Source of the DNA: Eubacteriaceae bacterium
GTDB lineage: Bacteria; Bacillota; Clostridia; Peptostreptococcales; Anaerovoracaceae
Direction of reading: 5' to 3'
Assembly (NCBI GenBank): GCA_902362805.1
Contig: CABIXY010000007.1
Location: 1 to 64,000, forward strand
DNA: 64,000 bases
Both the position numbers and the translations under genes were made by a program. Positions 55,528 to 62,488 of this stretch are shown here, piece after piece. Below the pieces are notes generated by a model that was given only the letters and a program-made list of their open reading frames with translations, searched no databases and was not told the DNA's origin. Every line of letters begins with the position of its first letter. The first letter of the stretch is position 1.

Positions 55528-56140
55528 GCGCTAATATGGAAACTTCATAAGCGGTTTTGATCAAAACGTCTCCATCATCACATTTTTTCTTGTATTGTCT
55601 GCTCTGCAGCCTGCCGTGAATGGCGATTCTATCTCCGACATCAAGAGTGCTGGAGTAAATCGCATTTCGTCCCCAAGCGATACAAGGTATGTAGTCTGAT
55701 TTATTGTACATGCGGTTCACAGCCAACATCAGATCGCAAATCTTTCTGCCCAACGGTGAAGTCCTCTGCAGAGGCTTCTTGCACAAAAAACCTTCCAGAT
55801 AGATTTCATTTACCGCCTCCTCTTCTGGATCTGCCTCTGTAATATCCCTGGCAAAGATGACGATATTGAGCTTGTTGTGCCCTTCTATATCTTCGTTATA
55901 GGTCCTGATTTGCCCTTCAATGCTTACATACTGACCCAGTTCTATGTTCATGGTGCTCAAAATCCGCTCCGAAGCCATGACGATGATCTGATCCTCATAG
56001 CCACTATTGCGCAAAACACCTATTTCAAAAGTATAAAAAACTTCTCCGTATGTTCTATGGCTGAATTTAAGACCATCTATTATTTCCCCGCAAACATGGG
56101 CTACATTTGTACTGGTATTGCTGTCTTCTAAATTTATCAT
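55499..56140 (-). CDS. Single-stranded DNA-binding protein-like, two OB folds
   Basis: 213 residues with two SSB-like OB-fold segments: residues about 10-105 (AHVCGEIIDG...FEIGVLR) and about 115-210 (NEIYLEGFLCKKP...LMLAVNRMYNKSDYIPCIAWG). The tandem layout is seen in SSB-related proteins of Clostridia, apart from canonical Ssb with its acidic tail, which is absent here. I chose ATG 56140 behind GGGAGGG. Function on DNA is inferred from fold only. Confidence 0.8.
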   Translation of the reverse strand: MINLEDSNTSTNVAHVCGEIIDGLKFSHRTYGEVFYTFEIGVLRNSGYEDQIIVMASERILSTMNIELGQYVSIEGQIRTYNEDIEGHNKLNIVIFARDITEADPEEEAVNEIYLEGFLCKKPLQRTSPLGRKICDLMLAVNRMYNKSDYIPCIAWGRNAIYSSTLDVGDRIAIHGRLQSRQYKKKCDDGDVLIKTAYEVSILALETFTADMV

Positions 56141-56215
56141 ATTTTCCCTCCCAGAAACTCGCATTACTACATTCTATTCTGAGATAGGGAAAGTATGACA
56201 TTTTGCTGACATTCA

Positions 56216-56833
56216 TTAAGCGGCATTCCTTTCGTTGGGATTATACAGGTTTGGGCACTTTATCGTGATGACCAGGCTGTCCGCTTGTGATTTTGATATC
56301 GTTTCCGGCACTGCCCCGTAATAATGGTTCGCAGCCTCTTTGATGCCGTAACAGTTTTCACCAAAATAGATGCAGTTCAGGTACATCTCCAGAATTTCGT
56401 CTTTGCTGTAGTCTTTTTCCAGATGAAATGCAACAAAGACTTCGGCCACCTTCCTCTCAAAGTTCTTGTCGAAGTCAAAGTACATGTTTTTTGCCAGCTG
56501 CTGAGTGATAGTGCTGCCGCCCTCCACAAAGCTGCCTGCCAATATGTCATTTTTGATCGCCCGTATGATGGCAAGGGGGTCGATGCCGAAGTGGAACCAA
56601 AAGCGCTTGTCTTCGGATTTGATAATTTCATCCTTGAAATAATCCGAAATGTCGTCGAGTTCCACATAGTTGACGCTCCGTTTGATTTCTGCAACCTTCT
56701 CCGCGATGGCAGTTTCTTTGACCACCGACCGATAAAGCTGATATCCCTTATACACCGTCGGCGCACTGACAATAGCGCCAATCAACACGGTAACTAAAAC
56801 GGTAATGGCGAAACCTTTGAACAATCTTCTCAT
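56216..56833 (-). CDS. Monofunctional peptidoglycan glycosyltransferase (GT51)
   Basis: 205 residues. One N-terminal membrane anchor is followed by a GT51 domain that polymerises lipid II. The catalytic Glu-Asp lies in IKSEDKRFWFHFGID, followed by GGSTITQQLAKNMYF and the second Glu region EMYLNCIYFGENCYGI. No transpeptidase domain. ATG 56833 has AAAGGGG upstream; the frame is open to 56893. Its upstream region is a repeat shared with the 58-kb intergenic region and carries a WalR-like direct repeat. Confidence 0.92.
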   Translation of the reverse strand: MRRLFKGFAITVLVTVLIGAIVSAPTVYKGYQLYRSVVKETAIAEKVAEIKRSVNYVELDDISDYFKDEIIKSEDKRFWFHFGIDPLAIIRAIKNDILAGSFVEGGSTITQQLAKNMYFDFDKNFERKVAEVFVAFHLEKDYSKDEILEMYLNCIYFGENCYGIKEAANHYYGAVPETISKSQADSLVITIKCPNLYNPNERNAA

Positions 56834-56837
56834 CAAA

Positions 56838-56928
56838 AACACCCCTTTCCTTTTGATACTACTATTGTATCTCCGAAAACGGGGTGCTGCCATAGCTTTG
56901 ACTTACAGGGTGCTTACAGTTTTGTAAG
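56838..56928 (-). repeat. Promoter-region repeat, copy A (before GT51)
   Basis: About 90 bp shared with 58039-58124. In minus-strand order: hairpin CTTACA-AAAC-TGTAAG (56928-56913) overlapping the stop of the upstream gene; direct repeat TGTAAG-N5-TGTAAG; CACCCC pairing with GGGGTG (56886-56881 with 56845-56840); and GATAC-N7-GTATC (56871-56855). Possible promoter TGGCAG-17-TACAAT. Confidence 0.65.
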
Positions 56929-57381
56929 ATTCGTTTCGCTCTTCTTGCGGCTTTTCTGTCGGTAATACGAGGCAACGGTGATCAGCAGGAAGATCATATA
57001 TGGCGATATCGGCAGGATCACTTCAGGAATACCTGTAAGGGATACGATTCCGCCAATCCCTACAAAAGGACACGTCGCCAAAAAAGCGACTGGAATGAAC
57101 CCATAGACAAGTTCGGGGCGATTTCCTTTGGTGAAATATACTAAGAAAGTCGATATCAGTAGAACTGCCAAAACCGCCAGCAGGAGAACAAAGGTCCTCT
57201 TTGGTTTTTGAGAATCTTTCTGTAACATTGCTAAACTGATACAGCACAGCAGGAATGCTGCAGCTGAAACAATCATATTCCATGGTCTGATCGGGTTTGG
57301 CGCGATCATTAAATTCAAATTGCAGCCGAATGAAACCAGGGTTGCCACTGTGGTCGTCCAAAAAATCGTTTTATTTTTCAT
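56914..57381 (-). CDS. Small polytopic membrane protein, unknown
   Basis: 155 residues, about five membrane helices, with conserved-looking Gly/Pro loops near the middle (FIPVAFLATCPFVGIGGIVS) and a basic C-terminus. ATG 57381 follows AAGGATGAT and overlaps the upstream 68-codon gene by 11 bases; the frame is open to 57462. Family not recognised. The stop codon lies in the CTTACAAAACTGTAAG hairpin of the promoter repeat. Confidence 0.7.
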   Translation of the reverse strand: MKNKTIFWTTTVATLVSFGCNLNLMIAPNPIRPWNMIVSAAAFLLCCISLAMLQKDSQKPKRTFVLLLAVLAVLLISTFLVYFTKGNRPELVYGFIPVAFLATCPFVGIGGIVSLTGIPEVILPISPYMIFLLITVASYYRQKSRKKSETNLTKL

Positions 57382-57577
57382 GAGCATCATCCTTCTTTTT
57401 TCTGTATTCATTAACAGTAATTGCCACAACAAAAACAGCGCTTGCAATGAGCCATGAATCATAATTTACAGCCGTAAAACTCCCATATTTATAATACGAA
57501 TATGCGCATATGCATAGTATAAATGCCAAATACATTAAAATGTATTTCAGCGCTGTGGAATTCATAATCTTTTTCAT
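57371..57577 (-). CDS. Small membrane protein, unknown
   Basis: 68 residues with two membrane helices (about 10-28 and 40-57) and a basic/acidic C-terminal tail. It starts behind GAGGTG at good spacing and is translationally coupled to the 155-residue membrane protein. Probably a two-gene unit; function unknown. Confidence 0.7.
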   Translation of the reverse strand: MKKIMNSTALKYILMYLAFILCICAYSYYKYGSFTAVNYDSWLIASAVFVVAITVNEYRKKKDDAHEK

Positions 57578-57647
57578 ATTTACACCTCATTTCATATCAG
57601 ACTAAATAAGCCATAATAAACCCAATACATTTCTCAGTCCCTGTCGT

Positions 57648-57962
57648 TCACGGAATATAGATGATACAGCCTACACAGCAGAATATGATGACCAGCACCC
57701 ATGCGTCCGACGAATACTCTGCGTCCCGTCTTTTTCGCGAATAGAGACCCAGCACGATCACCAGCATTACCATGATGGCAGTAAACACGCCAAAGACAAT
57801 GTTCCTTGTATGAACCTCTGCAAATATACTATCTGCGTATTTGCAAAACAAGAAATAGCCAAACCCCGCAAGCATCGAGGTCATTTGCAGAAAACTAGGC
57901 TTTGAGCGTCTTCCCTCAGTGGCTTCCAATCTGTCTTGATTTGTGATACCAGTGATTTTCAT
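57648..57962 (-). CDS. Small membrane protein, unknown
   Basis: 104 residues. A charged N-terminal 25 residues is followed by three membrane helices (about 28-45, 53-72 and 86-103) separated by a KRRDAEYSSDAW loop. AAAAGGAGG precedes the ATG. Own promoter (TTGTAT-17-TATAAT) and copy B of the promoter-region repeat lie upstream. Family not recognised. Confidence 0.75.
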   Translation of the reverse strand: MKITGITNQDRLEATEGRRSKPSFLQMTSMLAGFGYFLFCKYADSIFAEVHTRNIVFGVFTAIMVMLVIVLGLYSRKRRDAEYSSDAWVLVIIFCCVGCIIYIP

Positions 57963-57995
57963 GACGGAACCTCCTTTTGCAATGGTTATACTATC

Positions 57996-58024
57996 ATTAT
58001 ACCACTGTATTCAAAAAAATACAA
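57996..58024 (-). promoter_or_regulatory. Promoter of the 104-residue membrane protein gene
   Basis: -35 TTGTAT (58024-58019), 17-bp spacer, -10 TATAAT (58001-57996), about 35 bases before the start codon. Confidence 0.75.
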
Positions 58025-58038
58025 TTTATCAGTCACAA

Positions 58039-58124
58039 AACGCCCCTTTCCCTTTGATACTATGGTGGTATCGCTGAGAAAGGGGCGCTGTCATGGATTC
58101 ATAAAGTGTTTACAGTTTTGTAAG
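58039..58124 (-). repeat. Promoter-region repeat, copy B
   Basis: Matches 56838-56928. The CTTACAAAACTGTAA hairpin (58124-58110), a 10-bp stem CGCCCCTTTC with GAAAGGGGCG (58041-58050 with 58078-58087) and GATAC-N7-GTATC (58056-58072) are all kept. Where copy A has CACCCC/GGGGTG, copy B has CGCCCC/GGGGCG, a paired change. The second TGTAAG half of the direct repeat is degenerate here. Confidence 0.65.
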
Positions 58125-58187
58125 AAAGATTCTTTGTCTGCATTGCACAGTCAGCTATCATAAGTAGCTTTCAAAAGATTTGTTTCT

Positions 58188-58805
58188 TCAGTTTCCCGCC
58201 CAAGTTTTTGTGTTACTGACATAGAAATATTTGTAGTGATTGGAACTATTGCTAACGGAAAATCCTACACTAGCTTTTTCACCAACTCCGATATTTACGT
58301 TTACTCCTGCCGAGGTTGTCCCATTATTATAGAAGTCGCCATTAACAATGTATTGTATCTTATTGTTGCCACGATTCCAAACAGCTATTTCTCCGCCAAA
58401 TTGCTTTGAAATACCATTATATCCTCTATTCATCGTCACATAATATATGTGATCAATTGCCCAATATGAATTCCAATAATCCGCTACTACATATAAGTCG
58501 AGTGAAGGCTTATATGAACTTGTTACATTTAATGTTATGCTTAGAACTTTGTACCTCAAATCCCTCGCCCTCGTTCTAGGTGGATTCATTACTCCATCTG
58601 GATTAACTTCCTTTTCAGCTTCAACAAAGGACAGTCCATTTCTATCAGCATGATATTGAATGAGTTCCTCATAAGTCATTGCCTTACTCGCACTAATGTC
58701 GGTGCTTCCAAATTGTTCAATCTGATCTGTGCTCGATGAAAATGACAACATTGTGCTTGACAACACCAAGACAACTGCAAGTAAACTTACAATAAATTTC
58801 TTCAT
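58188..58805 (-). CDS. Secreted protein, unknown, related to the upstream lipoprotein
   Basis: 205 residues with a clear signal peptide (MKKFIVSLLAVVLVLSS). The mature part begins with a helical segment (MTYEELIQYHADRNG) and continues as a beta-rich domain with many Tyr and Asn, including NKIQYIVNGDF and a C-terminal HYKYFYVSN. The upstream lipoprotein has KQIEYSLNGDF at the matching place, so the two look like diverged paralogues. It is the last gene after the peptide/two-component locus. A secreted effector, toxin or adhesin are open options; no known catalytic motif is visible. Confidence 0.8.
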   Translation of the reverse strand: MKKFIVSLLAVVLVLSSTMLSFSSSTDQIEQFGSTDISASKAMTYEELIQYHADRNGLSFVEAEKEVNPDGVMNPPRTRARDLRYKVLSITLNVTSSYKPSLDLYVVADYWNSYWAIDHIYYVTMNRGYNGISKQFGGEIAVWNRGNNKIQYIVNGDFYNNGTTSAGVNVNIGVGEKASVGFSVSNSSNHYKYFYVSNTKTWAGN

Positions 58806-58830
58806 TTTTTCTTCCTTTCTACCCTAATTG

Positions 58831-59475
58831 TTAATCATTTAGGGATATCGTTTTGTGCTGATACACATATTTTGATTCTAGGCCCTTCGTGTCTCGATTT
58901 ATAACATATATGGTTTCCCCATCATTTTTTTGTTTTATGTCTGTCTTCATCGTAACAGAATCAACCAGGTCTGCAGATATAAAGTCGCCATTTAGGCTAT
59001 ACTCAATCTGCTTTCCTCCCCTCAGCCAATACGCAAGGTTTCCAACAAAGGTTCTTATTTCGCTGCCCATTCTCATGCTTACAACAGCACCTTTGAGTTC
59101 TGTGATAATCCATTCTTCACCCTCATTTTGAGTTTGTAAATAAAATTCCAAACTCGCTGCATAATCTGCATCAACCTCAACCGTTTTAGATGCAATCTGA
59201 AATGTAGCATCTTGATTAGCAATGACATTCATCTTTCTAAGCCTGCCCTTCGCCTCATTTTCAGTAATCTTCTGTATTGTAGCAAAGTGGCTTACCAATT
59301 TTTCAAAGCTTAGCGGCACGCTCATTTCAAAGGGCGAATTATCTGGTTCAGTTTTTATCCCATCACTGCATCCTGTAAAAGCTGTAGGTATCAAAACAAA
59401 GCATACGCATAGGATTCCAATCAAAATTGCTCGAGTTCTAGCCTTATTTAGAGAACATTTCGTTTTGACACTCAT
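58831..59475 (-). CDS. Lipoprotein, unknown, paralogue of the downstream secreted protein
   Basis: 214 residues with an N-terminal hydrophobic segment ending in a lipobox-like FTGC (Cys36), so likely membrane-anchored on the outside. The helical start (FEKLVSHFATIQKITENEA) and the beta-rich remainder with KQIEYSLNGDFISADL parallel the downstream secreted protein. It starts behind ATAGGAGG and lies 25 bases before its paralogue. It could be an immunity, receptor or anchoring partner of the secreted one (inference). Confidence 0.78.
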   Translation of the reverse strand: MSVKTKCSLNKARTRAILIGILCVCFVLIPTAFTGCSDGIKTEPDNSPFEMSVPLSFEKLVSHFATIQKITENEAKGRLRKMNVIANQDATFQIASKTVEVDADYAASLEFYLQTQNEGEEWIITELKGAVVSMRMGSEIRTFVGNLAYWLRGGKQIEYSLNGDFISADLVDSVTMKTDIKQKNDGETIYVINRDTKGLESKYVYQHKTISLND

Positions 59476-59557
59476 AAGTACCTCCTATTTTAGAAACGTA
59501 TAACGTATAAAACAGCTTAGAGTTGGTTTATTAACTGAATCTCAGAAAACAACATTG

Positions 59558-59617
59558 TTACAATCCCAATAACTTCTTCAACCACTCCCAAAAGTTATCA
59601 TCAATATACATTGGCAT
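59558..59617 (-). CDS. 19-residue amphipathic peptide, candidate signal or effector
   Basis: MPMYIDDNFWEWLKKLLGL, read from ATG 59617 behind a strong GGAAGGAGG. Acidic N-terminal half, two Trp, then Leu/Lys-rich: it would form an amphipathic helix. No signal peptide, no double-glycine leader and no AgrD-type cysteine/serine thiolactone site. It lies between an AgrC-like kinase gene and a lipoprotein gene, 18 bases downstream of nothing but its own leader, with a promoter and direct repeat upstream. A quorum-sensing peptide, a phenol-soluble-modulin-like peptide or a leader peptide are the main options. Confidence 0.65.
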   Translation of the reverse strand: MPMYIDDNFWEWLKKLLGL

Positions 59618-59665
59618 GGGTCTACCTCCTTCCAATCATCAACAACAGTTCAATTTGTTACTATG

Positions 59666-59694
59666 ATTCTAACATTGTACATAGTAGAATACAA
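59666..59694 (-). promoter_or_regulatory. Promoter of the peptide/lipoprotein operon
   Basis: -35 TTGTAT (59694-59689), 17-bp spacer, -10 TAGAAT (59671-59666), about 50 bases before the 19-codon ORF. Confidence 0.7.
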
Positions 59695-59701
59695 TTCGTC
59701 A

Positions 59702-59732
59702 TGGGATAAGTGCAGAAACTCTGTGATAAGTG
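59702..59732 (-). promoter_or_regulatory. Direct repeat, candidate LytTR regulator site
   Basis: TGNGATAAGTG occurs at 59702-59712 and 59722-59732 (plus-strand reading), start-to-start 20 bp, ending about 8 bases upstream of the -35 box. LytTR regulators bind two direct 9-bp repeats roughly two helical turns apart in this position. It lies just before the end of the kinase gene. Confidence 0.55.
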
Positions 59733-59747
59733 TTCAGAGTTTTCTGA

Positions 59748-61043
59748 TTACAGAAGTATTTCTGTTGTCACTATTTTATTCTCACATTTTATCTCGAAAT
59801 CACCATTGTTTCTCTTCATCACATCGAATACGTTTCTCAGCCCAATTCCGTGATTCTCTTTATCTCCTTTTGACGTTTCAATCATGCCGTCTATTATTGT
59901 CGGCTCCTTTTCTACAGGATTTTTGATGGTAATCAACACTTTATCCTGGCAGACGCCGATGCTGATTAGTATTTTCCGATTATCGTCACACTTCTGTGTT
60001 GCTTCATAAGCATTTTTAACAATATTGGATAAAACAATGCAAAGATCAGATTCCGACAAGGTCAGCTTATCTGGAAATTTGCCGATTGCCTTAATTTCTA
60101 TGTTTTCTTCAAGACCCTTTTCGTAAAACTCATTGAGGATAGCATCGCCAATAACATTATTTGTGTTTATGTAATCGAAGAATTTTCTCATCTCCTGCAT
60201 ATCCGCTATGTATCTATATAATTTTTCTGTTTCTGCCTGTTCAGACAGACCTTGTAAAGCTTGCATATGAGCATTATAGTCGTGTCGAAATTTCTTCAAT
60301 TCAGTTTGCTTTTTGTTAAGAAGGTAATATTGTTTCGTTTGCACATCAATGCATCTCATGTTTTCGTAAATCAGCTCATTGAGCTTACCTTTCTGTAAAA
60401 GAAGGACATCGACCATGATGCAGGATACGATAATCAAAATACTAAAAAGACTGGCGCCTATAATGAATAGTACGCGTAAACGATACACGATATCTTCATC
60501 CAACACAACAATTTGCGAGTATCCAATAACAATTACTGAAATAATTACATATAAAATGTAATATAAAAATTTCTTAAAACTAAAATAATTCAAATACGTT
60601 CTGACAGTCTCACTCTTTTTGTAGCACAACAAAACTATCATCAGCAGAAACACTATCCCCAGGCCAACTGATATTGACTTAAAATCACCTATACTTTCGT
60701 CACTCAATTTTTGTCCATGAAAAAAGAGCATCATAATGCCTGTACAAAGTGAATCAATGATTCCGATAAGGAAATGAACCAATACTGCCAGTTCTCCGAC
60801 CACTGTAATTTTCCCTTCGAAGAGCGCCACAGCCATTAAAACATGCGCCGCCAATGTAAAGAATATTCGATTACTTGCATCTCGCAGCCCAAATATCACC
60901 AAGACGCAGCAAATTACCACAGCTATCGCTGCGGCATAATACCTTATTCCTTTTCGGAACGAAAATCCCAAAATTAATGTAAAGATTAAGATCAGCTCAA
61001 TCGCATCAACAAGGAATACCGCAGCTAACTGTAAATTAATCAT
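59748..61043 (-). CDS. GHKL sensor histidine kinase (AgrC-like)
   Basis: 431 residues. An N-terminal sensor of six to seven membrane helices (residues 1-215) is followed by a dimerisation helix with the phospho-acceptor His in KKFRHDYNAHMQAL, then a GHKL ATPase domain with NIVKNAYEA and HGIGLRNVFDV. This is the AgrC/ComD class that senses peptides. The start overlaps the regulator stop by 4 bases. The candidate peptide gene follows its stop. Confidence 0.92.
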   Translation of the reverse strand: MINLQLAAVFLVDAIELILIFTLILGFSFRKGIRYYAAAIAVVICCVLVIFGLRDASNRIFFTLAAHVLMAVALFEGKITVVGELAVLVHFLIGIIDSLCTGIMMLFFHGQKLSDESIGDFKSISVGLGIVFLLMIVLLCYKKSETVRTYLNYFSFKKFLYYILYVIISVIVIGYSQIVVLDEDIVYRLRVLFIIGASLFSILIIVSCIMVDVLLLQKGKLNELIYENMRCIDVQTKQYYLLNKKQTELKKFRHDYNAHMQALQGLSEQAETEKLYRYIADMQEMRKFFDYINTNNVIGDAILNEFYEKGLEENIEIKAIGKFPDKLTLSESDLCIVLSNIVKNAYEATQKCDDNRKILISIGVCQDKVLITIKNPVEKEPTIIDGMIETSKGDKENHGIGLRNVFDVMKRNNGDFEIKCENKIVTTEILL

Positions 61044-61744
61044 AAATACCTCGCCATTTTCTTACAATACGCAGTGTATTTTTCTGCACATTCTTTTCTT
61101 TTGCGTTCACTAACTTTCAGCCAAGCCTCATCTCCAACAAGAATCTTTTTTCCATCATTCGAAAATTTGGCAATCCACCTGCAATTGACCACATAAGAAT
61201 CGCTGATTCTGATAAAGCCTGCCACCTCCAGTTCATCCATCCATGCCTTTAATGTCTTCCTCTGATTTTTCACGAGTCCGCCCGTCGTGTACACATCCGT
61301 ATAATTACCACATACTCTGATTGCTACTATTTTCTCACTGCTGATTACACTGCCATCTTCCAAAGTGACAATTCGGCTGCTGCCCGAAAATTCCACCGCT
61401 TTGTCAAGCACCAGTTCAAACTGGTCCTCGTCCACAGGTTTTGTCAGAAATCCGATGACATTCTTACCAAAAGCCTCCTGCATAGATTCCGGATGACTAG
61501 ATACGAAAATGATAAAGGTTCCGTTGCCCTGCTGCTCCAGCCTGTTTTTCACTTCAATTCCGTCAACTTCTGGCATCTCAATATCCAGAAATAGGATGTC
61601 GGGACGCATGGCAAAGAGTTCAGTCGGGTCCGTGGTAGAAACACATTCTGCATTCAGTTGGTTAGATTCTATATATTTTTCACATAAGCTTGCAAGTTCT
61701 TCAGCAACATATAAATCATCATCGCAAACTACAATTTTTATCAT
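61040..61744 (-). CDS. LytTR-family response regulator (AgrA-like)
   Basis: 234 residues from ATG 61744 (AGGTG upstream); the frame is open to 61780. The receiver domain has the acidic CDDD, phospho-acceptor Asp in ILFLDIEMPEVDG and the Lys in GFLTKPVDE. The C-terminal LytTR DNA-binding domain (about 130-230) has RIVTLEDGSVISSEKIVAI, the NYTDVYT and FIRISDSYVVN segments. It pairs with the GHKL kinase. Copy 3 of the structured repeat with a promoter lies upstream. Confidence 0.92.
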   Translation of the reverse strand: MIKIVVCDDDLYVAEELASLCEKYIESNQLNAECVSTTDPTELFAMRPDILFLDIEMPEVDGIEVKNRLEQQGNGTFIIFVSSHPESMQEAFGKNVIGFLTKPVDEDQFELVLDKAVEFSGSSRIVTLEDGSVISSEKIVAIRVCGNYTDVYTTGGLVKNQRKTLKAWMDELEVAGFIRISDSYVVNCRWIAKFSNDGKKILVGDEAWLKVSERKRKECAEKYTAYCKKMARYL

Positions 61745-61848
61745 TTTATTCACCTGCTTACTATAGACATCGACGCTCATTAACTCACTTATATTGTACC
61801 ATATGCGTTAAGCTCTGTCTTCGCATTTCGGTTCGTCACTCGCCGGGT

Positions 61849-61972
61849 ACGAACAGTATACCCTGACAATTCCTCTAAAAATAGAATCAAATATCATATT
61901 CAATGGCTCTTTCCTTGCGGCAACGCTGTAAGATTATAGAACCATTATAACTCAATTGCCATGAAAATTCAA
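61849..61972 (-). repeat. Structured repeat element, copy 3, with promoter
   Basis: Promoter -35 TTGAAT (61972-61967), 17 bp, -10 TATAAT (61949-61944). Arms AATGGTTCT (61946-61938) and AGAGCCATT (61910-61902) enclose the core TCTTACAGCGTTGCCGCA. The following ~60 bases also align with the stretch between copies 2 and 1 at glyA, ending in a second hairpin GTTCGT/ACGAAC. About 110 bases upstream of the LytTR regulator gene. Confidence 0.65.
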
Positions 61973-62008
61973 AAAAACAAACCGGCGCCCACGGCAACCG
62001 ATTTGTCT
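61970..62008 (-). terminator. Terminator of the ThrE genes
   Basis: Minus-strand stem ACAAATCGG with CCGGTTTGT followed by TTTTTTTG, just past the second ThrE gene and before the copy-3 promoter, which reuses part of its T tract. Confidence 0.75.
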
Positions 62009-62014
62009 CAAAAT

Positions 62015-62488
62015 TTAATTCCTATTCTCTTCTGTTTTGGCTGAAAGCCGCTTCTGTCTTCTTCCGTACAGAAATCGGTTCACATATTTGTTCACCACCG
62101 CTACAAAGACGAATCCCAGGGAGATCGCTAAAGCGATGATGATAGCCGCCGTGCCGTTTTCTACGAACATGGCGTCGTCTTCACTGACCAGGCCGAACAT
62201 GGTGTAGTACAATCTGCCGCCGGGAATCAGCGGAACTGCCGCCGCCGTCAGAAAGATGGTCGCCGGCGCTTTGTTGACCCTGGCCATCAGTTCTGCATAG
62301 ACCGCCACATAGACCGCCGCAATCAGGTTGCAGATAAAGTCACTCTGCAGCTGCGCAAAGGTCATCAGGTAGATAAACCAGGTGACCAGGCCGCCAATGC
62401 CGGCGTACAGCACCTGCCTGCCTTTGATCTTGAGAATCAGGGCAAAACCCAGAGAGCCTAGAAAGGCTGCCGCAAGTTGCGTAATCAT
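62015..62488 (-). CDS. Threonine/serine exporter ThrE, C-terminal half (DUF3815)
   Basis: 157 residues, about five membrane helices, with the conserved AAAVPLIPGGRLYY motif. Equivalent to the C-terminal part of corynebacterial ThrE. It is encoded as a separate protein whose start overlaps the N-terminal half gene by 4 bases. Confidence 0.88.
   Translation of the reverse strand: MITQLAAAFLGSLGFALILKIKGRQVLYAGIGGLVTWFIYLMTFAQLQSDFICNLIAAVYVAVYAELMARVNKAPATIFLTAAAVPLIPGGRLYYTMFGLVSEDDAMFVENGTAAIIIALAISLGFVFVAVVNKYVNRFLYGRRQKRLSAKTEENRN

Noticed and set aside
58188..61744. Classical agrBDCA quorum-sensing operon
   Set aside because: AgrC- and AgrA-like genes are present, but there is no AgrB and the peptide lacks the Cys/Ser and flanking features of AgrD.
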